64,000 nucleotides of DNA from Saccharopolyspora kobensis (GCF_900108315.1 NZ_FNVB01000009.1:124001-188000); one strand, 5' to 3'; shown: positions 10,744-19,386, counted from the first letter of the stretch. Numbers and translations: made by a program. Notes: a model not told the origin generated them from the letters alone.

Positions 10744-11318
10744 CGGCGGCCTCCTCGCCGGTTGTCGTCCCAGTTCCAGTCGTCGTCCCAGTCGTCTTCC
10801 GGCTTGGTGCGCACCTGCGGCGGTTCGGACCGGTGGCTCGACGCGGCGGCGGTGTCCTCCTCGCGGCGCTGCCTGCGCTCGAGCTCGGGATCGGGCGGCT
10901 GGACGAGCGGGCCCCGGTTCAGCAGCCCGGCCAGCGACGGGACGCCGGGGACGTCCGGGACGTCGGAGGTGTCGGCCAGCGGCGCGAACTCGGACTGCAG
11001 CCGCCGCTGGGCGGTGCCCGACGCCTCGCGGATCACGCTGGTGATGCTGCGCGCCAGCTTCTCGGGAGTGGTGCGCTCGAACGCCTTCGACGACAGGGCC
11101 AGCTCCTGCACGGTGCCGGTCGCGTCCACCCGGACGGTCACCATTCCGTCGTCCGAGGCGACCTCGAAGGTCTGGCGCGCGGCCGCGTCCTGCTTCTCCT
11201 GGATCTCAGCGGTGCGGCGGCGCAGGTCGGAGAGCATGTTGTCGATCTGGTCCCGCAGTGCGGCGTTGCGCGCGGCCAGGTCCTGGCGACCTGCCCCGAA
11301 GTCGTCACGTCCGGACAT
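10740..11318 (-). CDS. YbaB/EbfC-like nucleoid-associated-type protein of a T7SS locus
   Basis: The 192-residue product starts at an ATG (11318) behind GGTGGAAGG; an in-frame ATG at 11381 is less likely. An N-terminal coiled coil ('RNAALRDQIDNMLSDLRRRT') leads into a YbaB-like beta sheet ('SDDGMVTVRVDATGTVQELAL'), then 'FERTTPEKLARSITSVIREA'. The disordered acidic tail contains 'DDWDDDWNWDD'. Such YbaB-fold proteins are frequent in front of WXG100/CpnT-like loci in actinobacteria. DNA binding is not shown for these variants. Confidence 0.75.
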   Translation of the reverse strand: MSGRDDFGAGRQDLAARNAALRDQIDNMLSDLRRRTAEIQEKQDAAARQTFEVASDDGMVTVRVDATGTVQELALSSKAFERTTPEKLARSITSVIREASGTAQRRLQSEFAPLADTSDVPDVPGVPSLAGLLNRGPLVQPPDPELERRQRREEDTAAASSHRSEPPQVRTKPEDDWDDDWNWDDNRRGGRR

Positions 11319-11529
11319 GTTCGCCTTCCACCTGTCCTTCGCCGTCGAAACCACGAGCCGCGGGTGCGGGAATCGGGACACCCGTTCGCAGGGTGTTCAT
11401 AGAAGAATGACGTTCGCGTTATCGGAACGGTGCCGCAGGTGGCGCAAATGACTCTGAACGGCCTAGCGGGAGGCGCGTTCGGGGCAGCGTTTTCGGGCCG
11501 TCTGCGCGTTGTGCCGGATTCCGGGCTGG

Positions 11530-12333
11530 TCAGGACCGGTTCAGCGCGATGTGGGTGGTTTCCGCGGGATAGGGCGAGCGGCCGAGTGCCCGTTCCGCCG
11601 AAAGGCGGCCGAGCCGGTGGTCCCGGCACAGCTGGGCGACCGCCGCGAGCTCGGCGCGCTGGGCGCGCACGAACTCCGGGCCGACGGGCTCGCCGTGGCC
11701 CGGCACGACGACGGCGGGGTCGAGCGCGAGGATGCCGTCCACCGCGGTGGGCCAGGCCTCGGGACGGGCATCGCCGAAGTCGGGCGGAGCGCCCTGTTCG
11801 ACGAGGTCGCCCGCGAACACCACGCCGGCGTCGGGCACCGCGATGACCAGGTCGTGATCGGTGTGGCCGGGGCCGGGGTGGATCAGCTGGACCGTGCGAC
11901 CGCCCAGGTCGAGGTCGGCGCGGTCCGACACCAGTCGGTCCGGCCGTTCCGGGGCCGACCCGGCGAGCGCGTCGGCGATGTCGTCGCGACCCTCGCGGCG
12001 GTAGTGCGCGACCCACTCGGCGCGCTGCTGACCGGCTGTCGAGTCCAGGAACCCGGGGCAGCGCTCGTGCGCCCAGACCGGTGCGGGCAGGAAGGCGCTG
12101 GTGCCGAAGCAGTGGTCGAAGTGGCCGTGCGTGATCGCCACCTGCCAGGGCAGCGCGGTGATGCGCCGCACCGCGGCGGCCAGCTCGGCACCCTGCGCGT
12201 GATCGCCACGGGTGTCGATGACCAGCGCGAACTCGCCACCGAGCACCAATCCGACGGACAGGTCGAGCTCGGCGTAGCGCCGCACGAACACATCCTGCGC
12301 GACCTCGCGCAGTTCCGCCTCGCCGCTGTTCAC
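11530..12333 (-). CDS. MBL-fold metallo-hydrolase
   Basis: The 267-residue protein carries the complete metallo-beta-lactamase metal site: THGHFDH (HxHxDH), 'GPGHTDHDL', the bridging Asp in 'FAGDLVEQG', and the last His in 'VVPGHGEPVG'. It binds two metals, probably zinc, and hydrolyses an ester-type substrate that the sequence does not identify. It lies 37 bases downstream of the ComB-like gene on the same strand, so the two may be co-transcribed. A 148-base gap without features separates it from the EbfC-like gene. Confidence 0.85.
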   Translation of the reverse strand: MNSGEAELREVAQDVFVRRYAELDLSVGLVLGGEFALVIDTRGDHAQGAELAAAVRRITALPWQVAITHGHFDHCFGTSAFLPAPVWAHERCPGFLDSTAGQQRAEWVAHYRREGRDDIADALAGSAPERPDRLVSDRADLDLGGRTVQLIHPGPGHTDHDLVIAVPDAGVVFAGDLVEQGAPPDFGDARPEAWPTAVDGILALDPAVVVPGHGEPVGPEFVRAQRAELAAVAQLCRDHRLGRLSAERALGRSPYPAETTHIALNRS

Positions 12334-12370
12334 AGGCCCGCCTCCCCGCTCGGCTCTTCTTGCAGGCTGC

Positions 12371-13048
12371 TCACGCCGCGCTCAGGAAGCCGCCGCGCAG
12401 CACCGGCGCGGTCCGGCTGGCGTTGACGGCTGCGGCCAGCTCCACGTCGTGCGGGAATCCCATCTCGACGAGTTCGCGGCCGGAGTCGCAGTCGGCGAGC
12501 AGGCGCGCGATGTCGTTCCGCGCGGCGAGGAAAGCGGTGGCTGCGAGTTCGGCTTCGGGGGAGCGGCGTCCGGGCAGCGCGGCGGCGATCGCGCCCGCGC
12601 CGAGCAGGTCCTCGATGGCGGGCCGCAGCTCCCCGTCCCGGCGCTCGCCGCCGGCGACCACGCCGATCGGCCCGCCGACGCGCGCTGCGGCCGCGGCCAC
12701 GGCGTCGGCATTGCGCAGGCAACCGGCGAAAACGGTCGCGTTCCCGGCGGAGGCGCACAGCGTCGCGCCGTTCGGCGACGGCAGACCCAGCCGGACGTCC
12801 GGCGTGAGCGTCTGCAGCGAGGACGGGCTCAGCGACCAGCGGTCGTGGCTGCGCGGCCAAGCCAGCACGGTGCCCTCCGGGGGCACGTCGTACCGCGAAC
12901 GCATGGGCAGCACCTGCGCCCCGCGGCTCGTCGCGATGTCGACGGCGGTGCAGAACGAGAGCACGTCGACGATCACCAGGACCGGGAGGTCCGACATGGC
13001 GCGCAACCCCGGCAAGCCCCAGTCCACGTGCACGTCGACGCTGGTCAT
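12371..13048 (-). CDS. 2-phosphosulfolactate phosphatase family (ComB-like)
   Basis: The 225-residue protein has the ComB signatures 'VIVDVLSFCTAVDIA' (DVLR-type loop), 'LPSPNGATLCAS', 'VVAGGERRDGELRPAIEDLL' and 'GAGAIAAAL'. ComB proteins are Mg-dependent phosphatases. Many actinobacterial members act outside coenzyme M synthesis, and the substrate here is unknown. The ATG at 13048 is preferred over an upstream GTG because the extra residues look like intergenic sequence. It is divergent from rpiB. Confidence 0.75.
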   Translation of the reverse strand: MTSVDVHVDWGLPGLRAMSDLPVLVIVDVLSFCTAVDIATSRGAQVLPMRSRYDVPPEGTVLAWPRSHDRWSLSPSSLQTLTPDVRLGLPSPNGATLCASAGNATVFAGCLRNADAVAAAAARVGGPIGVVAGGERRDGELRPAIEDLLGAGAIAAALPGRRSPEAELAATAFLAARNDIARLLADCDSGRELVEMGFPHDVELAAAVNASRTAPVLRGGFLSAA

Positions 13049-13160
13049 GCCGGGAAGGTTAACCAGTGTCACAACCCCGGCCCCGCCCGGCCGCACGTCC
13101 GGGAACCGTGGCGCGGCGCAGCCGCGGGAAATCCCGAAAGCGGCAGGTAGCGCCCGAAGC

Positions 13161-13183
13161 GCGACCACCACTTTGAATCGCGG
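13161..13183 (+). repeat. Family B repeat, short non-coding copy
   Basis: A 23-base core beginning GCGACCACCACT and ending GAATCGCGG matches 21 of 23 bases of the family B copy at 54441-54463. It lies between the divergent ComB-like gene and rpiB, about 27 bases before the rpiB start. Confidence 0.6.
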
Positions 13184-13209
13184 GGAGGTGGCTCTGTCAC
13201 ACTGCCGGT

Positions 13210-13680
13210 GTGCGCGTCTACATCGGCTCCGACCACGCCGGATACGAACTCAAGAACCACCTCGTCAAGTGGCTGACCGACAAGGGTCACGAAGTGACCG
13301 ACATCGGCCCCGCGGAATACGACGCCCAGGACGACTACCCGCCGTTCTGCGTCGAGACCGCTCGCCGCGTCGTCGCCGACGAGGGCAGCCTCGGACTGGT
13401 CCTCGGTGGCTCGGGCAACGGCGAGCAGATCGCCGCGAACAAGGTCCCCGGCGCGCGCGCCGCGCTGACCTGGAGCGTCGAGACCGCGAAGCTGGCCCGT
13501 CAGCACAACAACGCGCTGCTGGCCGGTGTCGGTGCGCGGATGCACACCGTCGAGGAGGCCGAGGCGATCGTCGAGGCCTTCCTGACCACGGAGTTCGAGG
13601 GCGGCCGCCACCAGCGGCGCATCGACCTGCTCACCGACTACGAGAAGACCGGCCAGCCCCCGGCGCTGCCCGGGAACTGA
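13210..13680 (+). CDS. rpiB: Ribose-5-phosphate isomerase B
   Basis: The 156-residue product starts 'MRVYIGSDHAGYELK' and keeps the RpiB core: 'YPPFCVETARRVV', and 'GLVLGGSGNGEQIAANKVPG' as the phosphate/anion loop. In actinobacterial RpiB the catalytic base is a Glu on that loop rather than the Cys of E. coli RpiB; here the loop reads GGSGNGEQ. It interconverts ribulose- and ribose-5-phosphate in the pentose phosphate pathway. The start is GTG. It heads a probable operon with a small membrane protein and nei, matching rpiB-nei order in M. tuberculosis (Rv2465c-Rv2464c). Confidence 0.95.
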   Translation: MRVYIGSDHAGYELKNHLVKWLTDKGHEVTDIGPAEYDAQDDYPPFCVETARRVVADEGSLGLVLGGSGNGEQIAANKVPGARAALTWSVETAKLARQHNNALLAGVGARMHTVEEAEAIVEAFLTTEFEGGRHQRRIDLLTDYEKTGQPPALPGN

Positions 13681-13683
13681 CCG

Positions 13684-13998
13684 ATGGCACCAGCACGCCC
13701 CGCAGTGCTGACACCGCTCGTGGCGGTGGCGGCGACGGTGGTCGGCGTGCTGGTGCTCTTCTTCGGGCAGAGCGCGCTCTCGCTGACCCTGGTGGAGGCG
13801 CTCTGCCCAGCGCCGGACTGCGCGCTCGGCATCGGCCTGTGGCTGATGGCCGGAGCGGTCCTGGCGCCGCTCATCTCCCTGATCGCCGGACTCCTGCTCC
13901 GGCGCAGCGATCGGCCGGTCGGTCGCGGCCTGCACATCGCGCTGTGGTGCGTGGCGGCCTACCTCGCCGAGTCGGTCGTGCTGTGGATCATCGTCTGA
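13684..13998 (+). CDS. Small three-helix membrane protein, unknown
   Basis: A 104-residue protein with three predicted membrane helices: 'LVAVAATVVGVLVLFF' (about 12-28), 'LWLMAGAVLAPLISLIAGLL' (about 52-72) and 'IALWCVAAYLAESVVLWIIV' (C-terminal). It starts three bases after the rpiB stop and ends 18 bases before nei, so it is probably translated with them. Two cysteines flank a short outer loop (LCPAPDC). No family is recognised. Confidence 0.7.
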   Translation: MAPARPAVLTPLVAVAATVVGVLVLFFGQSALSLTLVEALCPAPDCALGIGLWLMAGAVLAPLISLIAGLLLRRSDRPVGRGLHIALWCVAAYLAESVVLWIIV

Positions 13999-14016
13999 CC
14001 GGGAACAAGCGCTGAC

Positions 14017-14826
14017 ATGCCCGAAGGCCACACCCTGCACCGGCTCGCCGGGGTGCACGACGAGCTGTTCGCAGGCACGCGAGTCCGGGTGGGCAGCCCG
14101 CAGGGGCGCTTCGCCTCGAGCGCTTCGCTGCTCGACGGCTCGGTGCTGGAACGCGCGGAAGCGCACGGAAAGCACCTGTTCCACCACTACGGCCCGGACC
14201 GGATCGTCCACGTCCACCTCGGGCTCTACGGCACGTTCAGCGAATCCGAGCTCCCGGTGCTGGAGCCGCGCGGCCAGGTGCGGATGCGGATCGTCGGCGA
14301 GACGCACTGGACGGATCTCCGCGGCCCGACGGCCTGCGAACTGCTGACCGGCGACGAGGTGGTGGCCTTGCGGGCCCGGCTGGGCCCGGACCCGCTGCGC
14401 GCCGACGCCGACCCGGAACGCGCCTGGACGCGGATCTCCCGCTCCCGCACGAGCATCGCGGCGCTGCTGCTGGACCAGAAGGTGCTGGCCGGGGTCGGCA
14501 ACGTCTACCGCGCGGAAGTGCTGTTCCGGCACGGCATCCCGCCCTACACGCCCGGGCGTGCGCTCACCCGCGAGCAGTGGGAACTGATCTGGGCCGACCT
14601 GGTCGAGCTGATGACCGACGGGGTCCGGGTGGGCCGCATCGACACGGTTCGACCGGAGCACATGCCCGAGGCCACCGGCCGCGCGCCGCGCCAGGACCGG
14701 CACGGCGGCGAGGTCTACGTCTACCGCCGGGCGGCCATGCCGTGCCTGATCTGCGGCACACCGGTCGCCACCGCGGACCTCTCCGGCCGCAAGCTCTACT
14801 GGTGCCCCACCTGCCAACCCGAGTGA
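14017..14826 (+). CDS. nei: DNA glycosylase/AP lyase, Nei (endonuclease VIII) type
   Basis: A 269-residue Fpg/Nei family enzyme that excises oxidised bases. It begins MPEGHTLHRL, giving the catalytic Pro2-Glu3. The helix-two-turn-helix is 'QKVLAGVGNVYRAEVLF'. A C-terminal zinc finger reads CLIC...CPTC. The MPEGHT start and 'LGLYGTF' loop favour Nei over Fpg (MPELPE). It is third in the rpiB operon and is followed by a family A hairpin that may end transcription. Confidence 0.93.
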   Translation: MPEGHTLHRLAGVHDELFAGTRVRVGSPQGRFASSASLLDGSVLERAEAHGKHLFHHYGPDRIVHVHLGLYGTFSESELPVLEPRGQVRMRIVGETHWTDLRGPTACELLTGDEVVALRARLGPDPLRADADPERAWTRISRSRTSIAALLLDQKVLAGVGNVYRAEVLFRHGIPPYTPGRALTREQWELIWADLVELMTDGVRVGRIDTVRPEHMPEATGRAPRQDRHGGEVYVYRRAAMPCLICGTPVATADLSGRKLYWCPTCQPE

Positions 14827-14892
14827 CCCGACACACCACCGGCGCGTCGCATCCCAACACACCACCATCTCGCCCGTCCGGGGCAGACGTCC

Positions 14893-14936
14893 GCAATTTC
14901 AATTGAAATCAGCCCTGTGATTTCAATTGAAATTGC
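14893..14936. repeat. AT-rich inverted repeat, family A copy 2
   Basis: Perfect 18-base arms (14893-14910 and 14919-14936), each built on ATTTCAATTGAAAT, flank an 8-base loop AGCCCTGT. It lies between the convergent nei and DUF1542 genes, a position suited to a two-way terminator. Confidence 0.88.
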
Positions 14937-14983
14937 ATCGGACCGGGAGCGGTGGGTGGCCGACGAGGGAGTTCGTCGGGTTG

Positions 14984-15829
14984 TCAGAAGTCGAAGTCGC
15001 CGAAGCCGCCCATGTCGCCGAAGTCCCCGAAGTCGCCGCCGGTGTCCGCGTCACCTCCGGTGTCCGCGTCACCTCCGGTGTCCGCGTCACCTCCGGTGTC
15101 CGCGTCACCTCCGGTGTTCGCGTCGCCGAAGTCGGCGCCGCCCGGGTCGTCTGCGCCGCCCGGGTCGTCTGCGGCCATGCCGTCCTGGTAGCCCTCCGCG
15201 TAGGCCGCTTCCGACGGGACTCCCGCCATTCCGCTGAACAGGGCGCTCATCAGCACGAACGAGCCCACGCCCCAGGCTCCTGCGACCAGAGCGGGCTTCC
15301 ACCACGGCTCGCTGTACCAGCCCTGCGGCACCGGACGACCGGCCACCGTGCCGCCGGGGTAGAAGTGCGGCGTCTGCTCGCTCGGATTCGGCGAGGCCAC
15401 CTGCTGGCGCCCCTCCACCTCGACCTCGCGGACCTCGGTGACCTTGCCCGCGCCGCGCTGGCCGGACAGGTCGGGCAGCTCGGGACCCGGGTCCATGTCC
15501 ATGGCGACCCTCGCCGCCCGCACGTAGTAGAGGCCCTCCAGCGCGGATTCGCTGGTCAGCCGGGCCTGCTGCTCGGTGGTGGCCTGCTCCAGCTGGGAGA
15601 CGGCGGCGCCGTGCCGCTCCGAGGCATCGGCCAGCGCCTGCTTGGCGGCCTCGTTGGTTCCGATCAGGTTGAGCACCTGCCCGCCCAGCCGCTCCACCCA
15701 GCGGCGCGCTTCGGCCTTCGCGTCCGCCAGCTGCTTCTGCTGGTGCTCCATCGCCTTCTTGCGGGACCACCAGATCGCGGCGGCGATCACCACGAGTGCG
15801 ACCACGATGATCAGGACGGCGGTGTTCAC
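14984..15829 (-). CDS. DUF1542-type membrane protein with Gly/Asp repeat tail
   Basis: A 281-residue protein. The GTG at 15829 lies behind a GGAGG site. An N-terminal helix ('TAVLIIVVALVVIAAAIWW', about 3-21) is followed by a coiled coil rich in Gln/Ala ('HQQKQLADAKAEARRWVERL'). A second hydrophobic stretch (about 183-200) precedes an extended acidic Gly-rich tail with four perfect GGDADT units and ending 'GDFGDMGGFGDFDF'. It resembles the DUF1542 proteins of actinobacteria; function unknown. It is convergent with nei. Confidence 0.75.
   Translation of the reverse strand: MNTAVLIIVVALVVIAAAIWWSRKKAMEHQQKQLADAKAEARRWVERLGGQVLNLIGTNEAAKQALADASERHGAAVSQLEQATTEQQARLTSESALEGLYYVRAARVAMDMDPGPELPDLSGQRGAGKVTEVREVEVEGRQQVASPNPSEQTPHFYPGGTVAGRPVPQGWYSEPWWKPALVAGAWGVGSFVLMSALFSGMAGVPSEAAYAEGYQDGMAADDPGGADDPGGADFGDANTGGDADTGGDADTGGDADTGGDADTGGDFGDFGDMGGFGDFDF
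15041..15126. repeat. Tandem 18-bp repeat in coding sequence
   Basis: Four perfect copies of an 18-base unit starting GGTGTCCGCGTCACC, at 15041, 15059, 15077 and 15095, plus a partial unit. They encode GGDADT on the minus strand and are a likely site of length variation by slippage. Confidence 0.9.
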
Positions 15830-15900
15830 CGGAGGACCTCCCCGAAACCGGACTAATCGGTCCACATCGACAGTACCTCGGCTGTCGCTCGAACGGGTGA

Positions 15901-16516
15901 TCAGAAGCCTTCCTGGCAATGCGGTGCGCAATCGGTCGCGAACGCCCGGGGCGTCGCGACCAGCGCCCCCGGCTCGTGCTCGACGACCCTCCCGGAGCGC
16001 GCCAGCGCGGCCAGCGCGCTGCCGCCCAGGTACGCGGCCGCGAGGTCGGTGATGTCCAGCGAGAGCTGCCCGGCGTCCTCCGTCCGGATCGCGGTGGCCG
16101 AGCCGGCGGCGTCGGTGCGCAGCCGCCAGCGGCCTTCGTTCCACGGGCAGAAGCGGTCGGTGACGTCGAGGACCACGTCGACCGGAGCCGCGATCGGCGT
16201 GCCGTTCTCGTGCAACGCCTCCAGCTGGGCGCGCATCAGCGCGGTCAGCACGCCGCGCCGCCGGTTGCCCGGTGCGACGCCCACCGCACCGACCGGGCAG
16301 CGCTGGTCCCGGCACGGTGATCTCCTGCTCCAGCCGCGCGGCCCCGCCGATCACCTCGTCGCCGTCGAACACACCGTGCGCGTGTTCCATGCGGAACGCG
16401 GGGCCGTAAGCCTCGTGTGCGGACTTCAGCGAGTCGTTTAGGAACGCGGCGGAGAAGACGTCGAAGAACGCCTCGGCTTCACCGGCCCGGAGGCTGCGCG
16501 TGAAGAGCTCACCCAT
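15901..16516 (-). pseudogene. Decayed Eis-family GNAT acetyltransferase
   Basis: The N-terminal part (from ATG 16516) reads as an Eis GNAT: 'FFDVFSAAFLNDSL', 'GDEVIGGAARLEQEITVPG'. The frame is then lost at about 16290-16320. The next conserved piece, 'GVAPGNRRRGVLTALM' (acetyl-CoA loop), is in another frame. After 'RAQLEALHENGTPIA' the sequence jumps in frame straight to 'PVDVVLDVTDRFCPW', which belongs to the C-terminal domain, and ends 'CAPHCQEGF'. Full Eis proteins are about 400 residues; only about 205 codons remain, so roughly 200 central residues are missing as well as the frameshift. Not expected to be active. Confidence 0.8.
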
Positions 16517-16597
16517 GCCGCCTTGATGCCGATCCAGTCGAGGCCGGACGACCGGGGTGAACGCCAATCTCCTACGGGATCGACGCGGGGCGCGTCG

Positions 16598-17233
16598 TCA
16601 GGAGCCGAGGGGGACTTCGGCGACCTTCTCCCACTCCGAGCAGGAGTGGTCGCGGTTGAGCTTCACCAGCGACAGCGTCGGGAGCTTGGCCGTGGTCGGC
16701 TCCACCTGGGTTCCGCTGAGCGTGGCGACCGCGAAGATCGCCGGGCCGTCGGTGGTGGAGTGGGCCAGGCTGACGTGCTTGTCGACGTCCTCGGGCTCCG
16801 GCGGCACGGCCGCTTCGCCGAGCACGTCCGCGAGCGCCTCGCGCACCGCGGTCCGGAGCTCGATGATCGTCGACTGCGGCTCGGCGGGCAGCGACAGCGA
16901 CTCCGGCTGCACCACGGCGTGGTGGAAGGCCAGGGTGAGCGGCAGCACCGCTTCGAGCCGCTTGCGGGTGGCCGCGACGAGCGGTTCGATCCGCGCCTCG
17001 TCGATCTCGTCGGTGAACCCGACCTCCTGGACCAGGATGTGCATCCACTCCAGCGGGACCAGGTCGAAGCCGGGCAGATCGCGCAGCGCGTACTGGTAGT
17101 CGTTGACCAGCTTGCGCAGCCCGGGCTGGTCGGAGAGCGGCAGCAACCAGGCGTAGCCGGTGCGCCCGGCGCGCCAGCCCGGGCGCCAGCGGGCGTGGTT
17201 GCGGACCTGGTCGACGTGCGGCATATCGGTCAC
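16598..17233 (-). CDS. 2'-5' RNA ligase-like 2H phosphoesterase
   Basis: A 211-residue protein with two short His motifs typical of the 2H superfamily, 'WMHILVQEVGF' and 'DKHVSLAHS', about 90 residues apart, each followed by a beta strand. Related proteins act on cyclic phosphates or oligoribonucleotides, but many actinobacterial members have no assigned substrate. The second motif (HVSL) fits HxTL only loosely. It is monocistronic and on the same strand as the exporter gene upstream. Confidence 0.7.
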   Translation of the reverse strand: MTDMPHVDQVRNHARWRPGWRAGRTGYAWLLPLSDQPGLRKLVNDYQYALRDLPGFDLVPLEWMHILVQEVGFTDEIDEARIEPLVAATRKRLEAVLPLTLAFHHAVVQPESLSLPAEPQSTIIELRTAVREALADVLGEAAVPPEPEDVDKHVSLAHSTTDGPAIFAVATLSGTQVEPTTAKLPTLSLVKLNRDHSCSEWEKVAEVPLGS

Positions 17234-17279
17234 CCCTCACATACTGCCCGGAGCTTTCCGGTGGCGGGGTGCGCTTGAC

Positions 17280-18737
17280 CTATCTCACGGTCTCGGCCGG
17301 TTCGCGGTCGCCCCGGCGCCGGGTCGGGCGGTCGAGGCTGGCCGCGGCGTCGGCGTCGCGCACTCGCAGCGCCAGCAGGATACCCAGCACCGCGAACGCC
17401 GCCGAGACCAGGAACGCTCCGTGGTATGCGCCGAGCTGGACCTCGGCCAACGGGGTTCCGGGGTCCATTGAGGACTGTCCGCGTTCGGTGAGCACGACCA
17501 GCACGGTGGCGACGATGGCGGTGCCGAGCGCGGTGGCGACCTGCCTGCTGACGTTGAACAGCGAGCTGGCCTGCCCCATCTTCGGGCCGGAGACGCCCGC
17601 GAAGGTGGCGGTCTGCAGCGGGGTCATCAGCAGGCCCATGGCCACGCCCTGCACCACGAGCAGCGCGACCAGGTAGCCCAGCGAGGTGGCCAGCCCCTGC
17701 AGCTGCAGCCCGGCGCAGATCGCCACCTGGACCGCGAACCCGGCCAGGATCAGCCGCTTCGGGCCGATCCGGCCGTAGACCCGGCTGACCACCTGGGTCG
17801 TCAGCAGCATGGCCACCGCCTGCGGCATGAGCACCAGCCCGGCCCCCATCGGCGACACCCCGCGCAGGTTCTGCAGGTAGAGCGGCAGCAGGAAGAGGAT
17901 GCCGAACATCGATCCGGTCTGGCACAGCAGCAGCAGGTTGCCGGTGCCGAACATCCGGTCGGCCAGCAGCCGCAGGTCCAGAATCGGGTGGCGGACGGTC
18001 AGCTCCCGCCAGATCAGCCCGGCGATGAGCAGCCCGGCGACGAGCAGGCTCACCCACACCTGCGGGGTGGTCCAGCCGAGCTGGGCACCTTGTTCGAGGC
18101 CGTAGAGCAGCGAGGCCAGGCCGATCCCGGCAAGCAGGAAGCCGGGCAGGTCGAAGCGCCCCGGACCGGTGCGCTCCTCCTCGCGCAGGAACAGCACGGC
18201 GCACAGCAGCGCGAGCGCCCCGACGGGCACGTTGATGAAGAAGATCCAGCGCCAGTCGGCGTACTCCACGAGCACGCCGCCGAGGACCGGGCCGAGCATC
18301 GGCGCGACGGTGATCGGGATGGACAGCACCGCTCCGGCCTTCGCCCGCTCGTTGGCGGGGAACGCCCGGAACAGCATGGCCTGCCCGACGGGCACCAGCA
18401 TGCCGCCGCCGACGCCCTGCAGGACGCGCGCGGCGATGAGCATCCACAGCTCGCTGGACACGCCGCAGAGCACCGAGGCCAGGGTGAAGATGATCACGGC
18501 GGCCTGGAAGGTCCGCTTGCTGCCGAACCGGTCGGCGATCCAGCCGGAGGACGGGATGAACACGGCGAGGCTGATCATGTACCCGGTCAGCACCCACTGC
18601 AGCGCCCCCGGCCCGACCTGGAACTCCCGCCCGAGCGTGGCGAGCGCCACGTTCAGGATGGTGACGTCGAGGATCTGCATGATCAGCGCCAGCACGAACG
18701 TGATCCCGACGAGCCACTTGTACTCGAGCCGCCGCAC
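17280..18737 (-). CDS. MFS drug exporter, DHA2 (14-helix) family
   Basis: About 485 residues from the GTG at 18737 (GGGGG upstream); the frame is open further but adds an unlikely leader. The product has 14 hydrophobic helices, with 'MQILDVTILNVALATLGREF' in helix 1, motif A 'GWIADRFGSKRTF' after helix 2, and the antiporter-type 'AKAGAVLSIPITVAPMLGPV' in helix 5. This is the EmrB/QacA-type proton-coupled multidrug efflux family. No regulator gene is adjacent. Confidence 0.88.
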   Translation of the reverse strand: MRRLEYKWLVGITFVLALIMQILDVTILNVALATLGREFQVGPGALQWVLTGYMISLAVFIPSSGWIADRFGSKRTFQAAVIIFTLASVLCGVSSELWMLIAARVLQGVGGGMLVPVGQAMLFRAFPANERAKAGAVLSIPITVAPMLGPVLGGVLVEYADWRWIFFINVPVGALALLCAVLFLREEERTGPGRFDLPGFLLAGIGLASLLYGLEQGAQLGWTTPQVWVSLLVAGLLIAGLIWRELTVRHPILDLRLLADRMFGTGNLLLLCQTGSMFGILFLLPLYLQNLRGVSPMGAGLVLMPQAVAMLLTTQVVSRVYGRIGPKRLILAGFAVQVAICAGLQLQGLATSLGYLVALLVVQGVAMGLLMTPLQTATFAGVSGPKMGQASSLFNVSRQVATALGTAIVATVLVVLTERGQSSMDPGTPLAEVQLGAYHGAFLVSAAFAVLGILLALRVRDADAAASLDRPTRRRGDREPAETVR

Positions 18738-19096
18738 GAAACCCCCAAGAAGACCGAAAGAAGAACAACCCGCCCGCCCAGAAAGACGAACCACCCCCAG
18801 AGTGACGCAAGCCCCTGACAAAACCCAACCGATTTCACACCCACCACCGACCCCAGGAGATCAACAACACCCCGGAGCGCAGGCACGAGATCGAAACCTC
18901 GCCCGCAGCATGGGAGGCGAAGCGGCGTCCGAACGGAACATCACCCCCGAGCTGCAGCCGGTGGCCCGGAGTGACCAGGCGAGGCCCGTCGCGACTGGGT
19001 GTAGGCGTGATACGAGGTGGGCCCGGCGAGAGGGGTACGGCCGGGTTCGGCACCGCGAAGGTTCAAAGCGGTGCGTGGTCACCCTGAGTGGCGCAG

Positions 19097-19173
19097 CGAT
19101 TTCAATTGAAATTGGATCCGTGACGTTCTCGGCGGAACCTGCGGTTAGGGGCATCCAATTTCAACCGAAATCG
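19097..19173. repeat. AT-rich inverted repeat, family A copy 3 (long loop)
   Basis: Arms 19097-19117 and 19153-19173 (21 bases, 19 complementary) flank a 35-base spacer. The two mismatches become G-U pairs if the minus strand is transcribed. It lies in the 650-base gene-free stretch 18738-19386, which otherwise holds only the upstream region of the exporter and the hairpins past tRNA-Gly; no coding signal is seen there. Confidence 0.75.
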
Positions 19174-19289
19174 CGGAGTTCCGGCACCGCACGCCGAGGC
19201 GATGGTGCGGTGATGGACACCCCGAACAACGGGCTGGTGAGAACCCAGGCCGGGAACCCCGCCAAGCCGCGGAGCCGCCGAGAAAGCAA

Positions 19290-19326
19290 CCCCCGCACCG
19301 TGGGGGCCTGGGGGCTCGGCCCCCAG
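19290..19326 (-). terminator. Tandem hairpins downstream of tRNA-Gly
   Basis: CCCCC/GGGGG (19290-19306) and CTGGGGGC/GCCCCCAG (19308-19326) lie about 60 bases past the tRNA 3' end on the minus strand. Their role as terminators is inferred from position. Confidence 0.45.
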
Positions 19327-19386
19327 ATGCAATGGCGGAAGAGGAAAGGTCGGCGCTTTCCGCCGACACACCTCTCCCACCTCTGG

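Noticed and set aside
15041-15126. Short evenly spaced repeats considered as a CRISPR array
   Set aside because: The units are directly adjacent with no spacers and encode GGDADT in frame; there are no cas genes.
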